Below, in pieces: positions 17,464-24,456 of a DNA stretch of 64,000 nt; position 1 is the first letter of the stretch; every line of letters starts with the position of its first letter. Source of the stretch: Paraburkholderia sp. ZP32-5 (GTDB taxonomy: Bacteria; Pseudomonadota; Gammaproteobacteria; Burkholderiales; Burkholderiaceae); assembly GCF_021390495.1 (NCBI RefSeq), contig NZ_JAJEJP010000002.1, forward strand, positions 2,852,001 to 2,916,000, given 5' to 3'. Position numbers and translations under genes: made by a program. A model generated the notes under the pieces. It was not told the DNA's origin. It was given only the letters and a program-made list of their open reading frames with translations, and made no database searches.

Positions 17464-17488
17464 GAGCCTGAACCAGCCGTTCAGGCTC
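17464..17488 (+). terminator. Hairpin just after the 11-bp repeat array
   Basis: A perfect 10-bp stem GAGCCTGAAC / GTTCAGGCTC with a 5-base loop (17464-17473, 17479-17488) follows the repeat. It has no proper T tract (CTTCTACG), so it may be a transcript-end or stability element for the PAP2 mRNA rather than a full terminator. The rest of the 320-base spacer to modA holds the repeat array and the ModE-like half-sites. Confidence 0.4.
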
Positions 17489-17551
17489 CTTCTACGCTAA
17501 TTCCCAACCGCCTACTTTTCGTGCAGCGCACCAAGCGCTGCCCCGCATGTC

Positions 17552-17588
17552 CGTTATACGCCCGCTGTAACTGCGCATATATTACGAT
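17552..17588. promoter_or_regulatory. Candidate ModE half-sites upstream of modA
   Basis: CGTTATA (17552-17558) and TATATTACGAT (17578-17588) resemble the two halves of the E. coli ModE palindrome (ATCGNTATATA, spacer, TATATAACGAT). The right half matches 10 of 11 bases. The spacing is about one helical turn longer than in E. coli. A modE gene is encoded nearby, which makes the site plausible. Confidence 0.35.
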
Positions 17589-17632
17589 GGCGTTTCTACG
17601 CCACCGTTCCACGTCTGCCTCCCAGGTTCTTC

Positions 17633-18406
17633 ATGACACTCGCCCGACAACTGAAAAAATATGCGCTTTGTGTTGCAAGCGTGGTCTCCGTCGCCATCAG
17701 CGCCAATGCCCAAGCCGGTGAGCTGGTGGTCTCCGCCGCGGCCAGCCTGACCAACGCGTTCAAGGCGGTCGGCGATGCGTTCGAGCAGCAGCATCCCGGC
17801 ACCAAGGTCGTGATGAACTTCGGCGCATCCGACGTGTTGATGCAGCAGATCGTCAAAGGCGCACCCGCCGACGTGTTCGCATCGGCCGATCAGAAGGCGA
17901 TGGACAAAGCCGCCGCGGAAAAAGTGATCGTGCCGTCGACGCGCCGCGATTTCGCCGCCAATTCGCTGGTGCTGATCGTACCGTCCGACAGCCATTTCGC
18001 GCCCGCCAGCCTCAACGATCTGACGACCGCGAGCGTGAAGCGCGTGGCGTTCGGCGATCCGGCTTCCGTGCCGGTCGGCCGCTATACGCAGGGCGCGCTG
18101 CAGGCCGCGGGCGTGTGGGATGCGGTCAGCGCGAAGGCCGTGCTCGCGTCGAACGTGCGTCAGAGCCTCGACTATGTCGCGCGCGGCGAAGTCGACGCCG
18201 GCTTCGTGTTCGGCACCGACGCCGCGATCATGCCGGACAAGGTCAAGGTCGCGATGACGCTGCCGACGCAAACGCCCGTGACGTACCCGATCGCTCGGGT
18301 CGAAGGCAGCCGTCAGCCGGCCGACGCGCAAGCCTTCATCGACTACGTGGTATCGCCGGCCGGCCAGGCGGTGCTCGCGAAGTACGGCTTCAAGCCCGCT
18401 CATTGA
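17633..18406 (+). CDS. modA: Molybdate ABC transporter, periplasmic binding protein
   Basis: ModA captures molybdate or tungstate in the periplasm. The 257-residue protein has a signal peptide (MTLARQLKKYALCVASVV and on to ANAQA, cleavage before GELVV). The mature protein starts LVVSAAASLTNAFKAVGDAFE, and includes NFGASDVLMQQIVKGAPADVFASAD and VARGEVDAGFVFGTDA. The Ser/Ala-rich oxyanion-binding positions (AAAS and GASD) are present. It is the first gene of modABC, with modB 22 bases downstream. The gene is probably repressed by ModE when molybdate is plentiful. Confidence 0.95.
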   Translation: MTLARQLKKYALCVASVVSVAISANAQAGELVVSAAASLTNAFKAVGDAFEQQHPGTKVVMNFGASDVLMQQIVKGAPADVFASADQKAMDKAAAEKVIVPSTRRDFAANSLVLIVPSDSHFAPASLNDLTTASVKRVAFGDPASVPVGRYTQGALQAAGVWDAVSAKAVLASNVRQSLDYVARGEVDAGFVFGTDAAIMPDKVKVAMTLPTQTPVTYPIARVEGSRQPADAQAFIDYVVSPAGQAVLAKYGFKPAH

Positions 18407-18428
18407 TTCACCGACAACGCACACGCTC

Positions 18429-19103
18429 ATGCAACAGGTCTGGGTTCCGCTCCTGCTATCGCTGAAAGTGGCGGGCTGGGCCACCGTGCTCAACCTCGTG
18501 TTCGGCGTCGCGGCGGCGCTCGGTCTGTCGCGTTGGCGCTCCGGCGCGCGCGACGTGATCGACTCGCTGCTGATGCTGCCGCTCGTGCTGCCGCCAACCG
18601 TGCTCGGCTACTACCTGCTGGTGCTGCTCGGCCGCCGCGGCGTGATCGGCGCCTGGCTCGACCGCTTCGACATCCAGCTCGTGTTCACGTGGCAGGGCGC
18701 GGTGATCGCGTCGACGGTGGTCGCGTTTCCGCTGGTGCTGAAGTCGGCGCGCGCCGCGTTCGAAGGCGTCGATCCGCAACTCGAGCGCGCCGCGCGCACG
18801 CTCGGCATCAGCGAAACGGCGGTGTTTTTCCGCGTGACGTTGCCGCTCGCCACGCGCGGCATCCTCGCCGGCGGGCTGCTCGCATTCGCGCGCGCGCTCG
18901 GCGAATTCGGCGCGACGCTGATGATCGCCGGCAACCTGCCGGGCCGCACGCAGACGCTGTCGGTCGCGGTCTATTCGGCGGTGCAGGCCGGCGACGACAG
19001 CACCGCCAATTTGCTCGTGATCGTCACCTCCATCACCTGCGTGACGATCCTGCTGCTCGCGGGGCGCCTCGTGCCGCAGCACACGCTTCTGAGGTCGCGC
19101 TGA
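18429..19103 (+). CDS. modB: Molybdate ABC transporter permease
   Basis: The 224-residue inner-membrane permease has about five or six helices and the ABC-permease EAA loop, VDPQLERAARTLGISETAVFFRVTLPLATRGILAG, with its conserved Gly. LPLVLPPTVLGYYLLVLLGRRG near the N-terminus is typical of ModB. It passes molybdate from ModA into the cytoplasm using ATP hydrolysis by ModC. The start is 22 bases after the modA stop, and its stop is one base before modC. Confidence 0.95.
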   Translation: MQQVWVPLLLSLKVAGWATVLNLVFGVAAALGLSRWRSGARDVIDSLLMLPLVLPPTVLGYYLLVLLGRRGVIGAWLDRFDIQLVFTWQGAVIASTVVAFPLVLKSARAAFEGVDPQLERAARTLGISETAVFFRVTLPLATRGILAGGLLAFARALGEFGATLMIAGNLPGRTQTLSVAVYSAVQAGDDSTANLLVIVTSITCVTILLLAGRLVPQHTLLRSR

Positions 19104-19104
19104 C

Positions 19105-19815
19105 ATGCCGCTCGACGTCGCCATCCGCAAAACCTTCGAAAGCGCCGAGCGGAGCTTTACGCTCGATGTCGCGTTCAGCGCGAATACGCAGCGACTCGTG
19201 CTGTACGGGCCGTCCGGCGCGGGCAAGAGCCTGACCTTGCAGGCGATCGCCGGCTTGCTGCGCCCCGATGAAGGATCGATCACACTGCACGGCATTACGC
19301 TGTTCGATAGCGCAAGCGGTGTCGATCAGAAGCCGCAGGCACGCAAGATCGCATATCTGTTCCAGGACTACGCGCTGTTTCCGCATCTGAACGTGCGGCA
19401 GAACATCGGCTTCGGGCTGCGTCAGGGCTGGTTCAATCCGCGTGCGCGCGGCGCGCATCCGCAGGTCGACTACTGGCTTGAAGCGCTGGAGTTGAAGGCG
19501 GTCGCCGGCAACCATCCGGCGCAGTTGTCGGGCGGGCAGAAACAGCGTGTCGCGCTCGCGCGGGCGCTGGTTTCGCAGCCACGTCTGCTATTGCTCGACG
19601 AACCGTTTTCCGCGCTCGATAGCGCGCTGCGTCAGCGCATGCGGCGCGAGCTGTCTGACCTGCAAACGCGGCTCGATATTCCGATGGTGCTGATCACGCA
19701 CGATCCCGATGACGTGGCCGCTTTCGGCGATCAGGTCGTGCAGGTCAATGACGGTCGCGTGCGCGAGGATCATCCGTTCACAGGGTACGCGCGGAATGAA
19801 GCGCCGCAAGGCTAA
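19105..19815 (+). CDS. modC: Molybdate ABC transporter ATP-binding protein (short form without TOBE/Mop domain)
   Basis: The 236-residue ATPase has Walker A GPSGAGKS (residues 33-40), the Q-loop in YLFQDYALFPHL, signature LSGGQKQRVALARAL, Walker B LLLLDEPFSALDS and the switch His in LITHDPDDV. It ends soon after the ABC domain. E. coli ModC is about 350 residues because it carries a C-terminal molybdate-binding TOBE domain; that domain is absent here, so direct feedback inhibition of transport by bound molybdate is not expected from this subunit. The start is one base from modB. Confidence 0.93.
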   Translation: MPLDVAIRKTFESAERSFTLDVAFSANTQRLVLYGPSGAGKSLTLQAIAGLLRPDEGSITLHGITLFDSASGVDQKPQARKIAYLFQDYALFPHLNVRQNIGFGLRQGWFNPRARGAHPQVDYWLEALELKAVAGNHPAQLSGGQKQRVALARALVSQPRLLLLDEPFSALDSALRQRMRRELSDLQTRLDIPMVLITHDPDDVAAFGDQVVQVNDGRVREDHPFTGYARNEAPQG

Positions 19816-19898
19816 GCGCCGCGACGCGCGGCGCACTCGATCGGCTCAAGCACGCCCGCGCGGTTTCATCCGCGCATCCGCATCCGCATCCGCGGCGC

Positions 19899-20735
19899 TC
19901 AATCCTTCACGCCGAGTATCACGCTCGATGCCTTGAACGCAGCCACCGCGCTCGCGCCCTCCCGCAAACCGAGCGTCTCGACGCTTTCGTTGGTGACCAC
20001 CGCGGTGATCACCGCGCCGCCGTCGAGCGCGAGCGACACCTCCGCGTTGACCGCGCCGTGCTTCACGCTTTGCACGGTGCCACGCAACTGGTTGCGCGCC
20101 GACAGCTTCAACGGCGTGCCGTCTTCGCCATCGACGAAAAGCACGACCCACGACGCCTTGATCAGCGCGAACGCCGCCACGCCCTCGGCCAACGCCAACG
20201 CCTCGGTGCTCTCGTGCGTGAGCACGGCGACGATCGTCTGACCGCCCGGCAGCGCGAGCGACACTTCGTCGTTGACGGTGCCGCGCGTGATCCTCGACAC
20301 CGTGCCGTAGAACTGGTTGCGCGCGCTCGTTTTCATACCGATGCGGCCGATCAGATCCCAGTCCGTCGCGAAGCCTTCGATGGCCGCGCCCGCGCGTTCG
20401 AGAAAGCGCCGATGCTCGCGCTCGACCGCGCGAAACGTCTCGATCAGCTTGACCGCGCGCGGCGTCAGCGTGGTGCCGCCACCACCCTTGCCGCCGGTCA
20501 TACGCACGACGAGCGGTTCGCCGGCGAGGTTGTTCATCGTATCGACGGCATCCCATGCGCCCTTGTAGCTGATGCCCACCGCTTTCGCCGCACTCGTGAT
20601 CGAACCGGTTTCGCCGATCGCCGCAAGCAGCGCGATGCGCGACGCGCCGCCGAGCGTCTGGGCACCCGCCTGAAACCAGACAGAGCCGCCGAGTTCGAGA
20701 GGTTCGCGGGAAGCATCGGAGCGGTCGTTGGTCAT
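19899..20735 (-). CDS. modE: Molybdate-responsive transcriptional regulator with two Mop domains
   Basis: The 278-residue protein has an N-terminal LysR-like winged helix (IALLAAIGETGSITSAAKAVGISYKGAWDAVDTMN, about 33-70), with GGKGGGGTTLTPRA completing it. Two Mop repeats follow: SARNQFYGTVSRI at about 139 and SARNQLRGTVQSV at about 213, each the molybdate-binding motif. This is the layout of E. coli ModE: molybdate-bound dimer represses modABC. The gene is convergent with modABC, 83 bases from the modC stop, so it is on its own transcript. Confidence 0.93.
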   Translation of the reverse strand: MTNDRSDASREPLELGGSVWFQAGAQTLGGASRIALLAAIGETGSITSAAKAVGISYKGAWDAVDTMNNLAGEPLVVRMTGGKGGGGTTLTPRAVKLIETFRAVEREHRRFLERAGAAIEGFATDWDLIGRIGMKTSARNQFYGTVSRITRGTVNDEVSLALPGGQTIVAVLTHESTEALALAEGVAAFALIKASWVVLFVDGEDGTPLKLSARNQLRGTVQSVKHGAVNAEVSLALDGGAVITAVVTNESVETLGLREGASAVAAFKASSVILGVKD

Positions 20736-20887
20736 AGCGAGGAGCGGTTGAAGGTCTGAGGAACGGCGACGAATTAATTATAGCGACGGGCTTCTCGACG
20801 TCCGGATGCCTGAATGGATCACAGCGGTTCGCGGAGATACGCATTGCGCGGCTTTTTCACTGCAGCCGCCTCACCTCCGCGAGACGC

Positions 20888-21760
20888 CTAACCCTTGTCC
20901 GCAAACAGAGGGTTGTCGGCCACGACTTTCAGCAGGAAATCCATCACCGCCCGTATTTGCGGCGAGCCGCGCAGGTCCTGATGAACGGCCATCCAGATAT
21001 CTCGCGAAAACGGCTCGCCTTCGTACGGCACGCGCTGCAGCTTCGGATCACGATCCGCCAGAAAATCAGGCAGCCCCGCCACACCGGCGCCTGCCCGAGC
21101 CGCGACCAGATGGCCGTTGATATCGCTGATTTCGCAAGCAATCGGCCGTTTCCCGGCAACGCTCATCACCCACTTCTGCTGCGACACACCGACGAAGCCG
21201 GCGTCATAGGCAATGAACTCCCACGCGGACGGCTCGTGCAGATGCGGATAGTCCTTGCTCGCGTATAAGCCAAACGACACGCGCCCCAGCTTGCGCACGA
21301 CGCTCGTCGGTTCCTCCGGCCGGGTCAATCTCAGCACGATGTCTGCTTCCCGGCGGCTGAGGGACACCCGGCGGGCTTCGCACGAAACCGACAGTTGCAC
21401 GCCCGGATTGGCGCGACGAAAGTCCGCCAGATGATTGACCAGAAAATTCGCCACGAGCACCGGCGGCGCGCTTAGCGTGACCTTGCCGCTCAGCGGCGAG
21501 CGGCTCGCCTCCAGGAATCGTTCGACGGCGTACGCGCCCTCTTCCATCTGCTGCGCCAGTTCGAACAGGCGCTGGCCGATCGGCGTGAGCTTGCAGGTTC
21601 TGGGCTGGCGCTCGATCAGGCGCACGTCGAGTTCACTCTCCAGTGCGCTCAAACGCCGGCTCACCGTCGCGTGATCGACCTTAAGGGTTCGGGCGGCACC
21701 CGACATCGTGCCGATGCGCGCGACAGCCACGAAATAGCGGATATTTTCCCAATCGAACAT
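20888..21760 (-). CDS. LysR-family transcriptional regulator
   Basis: The 290-residue protein has the LysR winged helix at residues 1-60 (IRYFVAVARIGTMSGAARTLKVDHATVSRRLSALE) and a periplasmic-binding-like effector domain from about 90. The N-terminus DWENIRYF and VDHATVSRR place it in the LysR subgroup that often controls divergent membrane or oxidoreductase genes. I chose ATG 21760 because MFDWENIR is the family start; the frame stays open for 27 more codons. There is no Shine-Dalgarno, and a 12-bp palindrome lies only 3 bases from the ATG. It is divergent from the next gene, its likely target. Confidence 0.85.
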   Translation of the reverse strand: MFDWENIRYFVAVARIGTMSGAARTLKVDHATVSRRLSALESELDVRLIERQPRTCKLTPIGQRLFELAQQMEEGAYAVERFLEASRSPLSGKVTLSAPPVLVANFLVNHLADFRRANPGVQLSVSCEARRVSLSRREADIVLRLTRPEEPTSVVRKLGRVSFGLYASKDYPHLHEPSAWEFIAYDAGFVGVSQQKWVMSVAGKRPIACEISDINGHLVAARAGAGVAGLPDFLADRDPKLQRVPYEGEPFSRDIWMAVHQDLRGSPQIRAVMDFLLKVVADNPLFADKG

Positions 21761-21763
21761 CGG

Positions 21764-21775
21764 TGCATTAATGCA
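21764..21775. promoter_or_regulatory. 12-bp palindrome TGCATTAATGCA next to the LysR start
   Basis: A perfect palindrome that also fits the LysR T-N11-A box lies three bases upstream of the LysR start codon and 84 bases before the divergent membrane-protein gene. It could be the binding site for autoregulation and control of the neighbour. Confidence 0.35.
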
Positions 21776-21859
21776 AGGCAGGATTGCAGGTTTGGGGAAT
21801 ATTCGCACAAGTCGGCGCTCCCTATCATCGGACCATGCCAACCGCCAAGGTTATTGCCG

Positions 21860-22867
21860 ATGAGCCTCTCCGTGCGCCGCGACCGATATCGCACGTTCAC
21901 CGACCCGTTGATTCTCGGGCCAGTGCTTTCGGTTGCCCTCCTTGCCGCCGTCGCGAAGGCCGCGCTTCTGACTGGCGTGATCTACGTGCTGTTTCCCGAA
22001 CTGGCCGCGCTCAGCTATGACGTCTTCAAGCGCCCGGCGGGAGCGTGGGCACGCGCACCGCTGATGCTCGCCGTTACGCCCGCTGTCACCGCCGCAATGG
22101 GTACCGCGTTCACGCGACTGCTGCCGTATAGCCTGGGCTCCGTGGCGATGACGGTTGCAGGCGCGATCCTGATCGTCCGCTGCATGCGTTCGCCGATCGT
22201 GCCGGCCATTTCCGCCGCCTTTCTGCCGCTCGTGTTCGGTATCACGAGCTGGTGGTATCCGGTGTCGATCGCCGCCGTGATGACCTTTCTGGCGGTTGCG
22301 TCCGCGACCTACGGTCGGATCGTGGCACCCGATGAAGTGCACCAGCCATCTACGCCGAACGCCCGCGCAGAAGCCAGTGAAATGCAACCTGCGCGCGCGA
22401 TCGGCATGTGGCCGTCCTTGTTCGTTTTCACCGCCGTTCTTCTGCTGGTGTACGGATTAGCCGCCATCACCGGTATGCGGCTGATTCTGTTTCCGCCACT
22501 CGTCGTAATCGCTTTCGACATGTTCGTTCACGCCAACGTGCGTCAGCAGGCGCAGCGGCACGTTGCGTTGCCGTTTGTCTGCACGATCACCGCCGGCGCC
22601 GGAGTCATCGCGTTGCTGGCGTTTGGCGCGGGCCCGCTATCCGTCGTCGCTTCGTTGCTGGTCGGCGTCGTCACGTTGCGCGCGCTGCGTCTGCACTTTC
22701 CGCCCGCGCTGACGGTGGGTCTTTTGCCGCAAATCATGTCGCACGCCGACTGGCGTTTCGTGCTCGCCGTCGCGTTGGGCACCACGACGCTAATCGGCGC
22801 GGCTTTGCTCGCGCGGCCGTTTTTTCTCGATCAACGCGATCAACACACTCCGTTCACAACGGGATGA
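21860..22867 (+). CDS. Multi-pass membrane protein, HPP-family-like
   Basis: The 335-residue protein has roughly ten hydrophobic segments and appears to be two similar halves joined by a hydrophilic linker (about residues 155-175). The segment LRLHFPPALTVGLLPQIM resembles the HPP motif of HPP-family integral membrane proteins, some of which take part in nitrite transport; the match is weak. I chose ATG 21860 because the upstream extension is hydrophilic and overlaps the divergent LysR gene. It is divergent from the LysR gene, followed 73 bases later by a carboxymuconolactone-decarboxylase-type gene, and likely forms a unit with it. Substrate unknown. Confidence 0.5.
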   Translation: MSLSVRRDRYRTFTDPLILGPVLSVALLAAVAKAALLTGVIYVLFPELAALSYDVFKRPAGAWARAPLMLAVTPAVTAAMGTAFTRLLPYSLGSVAMTVAGAILIVRCMRSPIVPAISAAFLPLVFGITSWWYPVSIAAVMTFLAVASATYGRIVAPDEVHQPSTPNARAEASEMQPARAIGMWPSLFVFTAVLLLVYGLAAITGMRLILFPPLVVIAFDMFVHANVRQQAQRHVALPFVCTITAGAGVIALLAFGAGPLSVVASLLVGVVTLRALRLHFPPALTVGLLPQIMSHADWRFVLAVALGTTTLIGAALLARPFFLDQRDQHTPFTTG

Positions 22868-22940
22868 CTGATCGGGCGCATCGCACTGCATGCGCGATGC
22901 CTGCCGCCATTCGTTTTTTACCGCCTCAAAGGAAAACATC

Positions 22941-23477
22941 ATGCCTCGCCTTTATACGATCACCGCATCCGAAGCCACGGGTCGCGCAGCCGAATTGTTT
23001 AACGCCGTCAAACAGGCCGTCGGCAAGGTACCGAATTCCTACGTTGGAATCGGCGCGAATAGTCCGGTCGCACTGGAGGCAGTACTGAGTCTCGAGGCAT
23101 CGCTGAAAAAAAGCAGCCTGAGCGCGCGGGATATCGAAGTCGTCAAACTGGTGGTCAGCGAGACGACCGGCTGTGACTACTGCCTCGCCGCACACACGCT
23201 GATGAGCAAGAAGATCGGTCTCGATCGCGAAGCCATTCTGGCGTTGCGGGAAGCCCGGCCGACGGGCAACGCGCGGGACGATGCATTGGCCACGTTCGTG
23301 TTCAATCTGCTGACGACGAGCGGCACGGTTCAGGCCGATGTGATCACCGCGATCAAACAGGCGGGCGTCACCGACGCGCAGATCGTCGACGTGACGATGG
23401 CGATCGCCAGCATCGCGTTCACCAATCTGTTCAACCGTATCAACGACACGACGCTCGATTTCCCGGCTGCGGATTAA
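22941..23477 (+). CDS. Carboxymuconolactone decarboxylase / AhpD-like protein
   Basis: The 178-residue protein has the AhpD-type alkylhydroperoxidase core, with Glu75, Cys78, Cys81 and His85 in SETTGCDYCLAAH (the ExxCxxCxxxH active site). Such proteins use the CxxC pair for peroxide reduction or other thiol redox work. AAAGGAAA precedes the ATG and fixes the start; an earlier in-frame ATG at 22890 has no support. It probably shares a transcript with the upstream membrane protein under the divergent LysR regulator. Confidence 0.85.
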   Translation: MPRLYTITASEATGRAAELFNAVKQAVGKVPNSYVGIGANSPVALEAVLSLEASLKKSSLSARDIEVVKLVVSETTGCDYCLAAHTLMSKKIGLDREAILALREARPTGNARDDALATFVFNLLTTSGTVQADVITAIKQAGVTDAQIVDVTMAIASIAFTNLFNRINDTTLDFPAAD

Positions 23478-23573
23478 GCGCGGTTTGATTAGACGCGGCC
23501 CGGGCTCTGCTTCAATCTGCCGACTCTAAGGATGAAGGAACAGAGCCCCGCCGCGACAATCCGGGCTACACAC

Positions 23574-24263
23574 CTACAGCCAGCGCCAGATCCCCGCTGG
23601 CACACCGGCGAGCGGCATATGAGCCCACGTCGCCACCAGCCACACGACGAGGCCGCCCGCCAGCGCGTGCATGCCGAACCCGCCGAGCTGCGCGCGACCG
23701 GCGGCGATCGCCGCGAATGGAAAGTAGCTCGTCTTCGCCTCCCATGCCGGCCACAGATCGGGTTGCAGCCGCTGCTTTTTGCGGTCCTGCAACGCGGCGC
23801 CGACCAGCGCGAGGACCACGATAGCGGTCCCAAGGACAACGTTCCGCGTGGTCGGCGACAAGGCGATATGGCACAGGCCCCACAACGCGAACGACCACAT
23901 CATCGGATGGCGTGTCACCGCATACACGCCGCGCGCGGTTTCAGGAAGCGAGCCCGGCCGGCGGCCGGTGGGCATCGCCGGATTGCGGATCAGCGAACCC
24001 ATCAGCAGGATCGACGCGATCAGCATGAGCACAGCCACGATCGCCCAGAGTGCGTTGCCTACCGGCGGTAGCGGCGACACGGGTGTGTTTCGGTAAGCCA
24101 CGATCAGCCAGCCAAACGTCACGATCGCAACCAGCGAATAGACGCCCTGGAAGCCGACCTCGCCAAGCGCGCCGACCAGATGCCTGCGCAACGGATGAGA
24201 CAGTAGAAAGTGACTGCCGACAAAGGCGACTGCCGCCGCCACAAGAGTTTCGACGCTTCCCAT
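23574..24263 (-). CDS. NnrU-family membrane protein
   Basis: The 229-residue protein has five to six hydrophobic helices and the NnrU landmarks FVGSHFLLSHPLRR, GFQGVYSLVAIVTFGWLI, then ARGVYAVTRHPMMWSFALWGLCHI. The RHPxxW motif and conserved His residues suggest a link to haem or metal, as in isoprenylcysteine methyltransferase-like folds. NnrU was first found near nitric-oxide reductase genes; no denitrification genes are seen here. I chose ATG 24263 because GAGGAG lies 9 bases upstream; the frame could start 27 bases earlier. It has a TetR-like inverted repeat upstream. Confidence 0.8.
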   Translation of the reverse strand: MGSVETLVAAAVAFVGSHFLLSHPLRRHLVGALGEVGFQGVYSLVAIVTFGWLIVAYRNTPVSPLPPVGNALWAIVAVLMLIASILLMGSLIRNPAMPTGRRPGSLPETARGVYAVTRHPMMWSFALWGLCHIALSPTTRNVVLGTAIVVLALVGAALQDRKKQRLQPDLWPAWEAKTSYFPFAAIAAGRAQLGGFGMHALAGGLVVWLVATWAHMPLAGVPAGIWRWL

Positions 24264-24294
24264 TTGGCGCGGCTCCTCAAGTCTTGTCATCGGT

Positions 24295-24313
24295 TGAACG
24301 ATTGTTCATGAAC
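24295..24313. promoter_or_regulatory. Overlapping inverted repeats upstream of the NnrU gene
   Basis: TGAAC-GATT-GTTCA (24295-24308) overlaps the perfect palindrome GTTCATGAAC (24304-24313), 32-50 bases before the NnrU start. Overlapping short palindromes of this kind are typical of TetR-family operators. No TetR gene is in the window. Confidence 0.3.
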
Positions 24314-24456
24314 TGACCGGGATGTCGTGCGGCGAGCGTCGAGACGCGTCGCCGCAGAGCAAGCTTACACCGCGTGCCGGCTTCTATCCGGGGCGGTGCC
24401 AGTCGCAATGCCAGCAATGCCCGAGCTGAATCTTGGGTTGCGTCTGCCGTATGCCG

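Noticed and set aside
17222..17721. Apparent repeat proteins with LFRSFSEAFPK units across the 11-bp array
   Set aside because: An 11-bp unit without stops stays open in several frames, giving an 11-residue periodic peptide by chance. No ribosome site; the frames begin inside the PAP2 gene.
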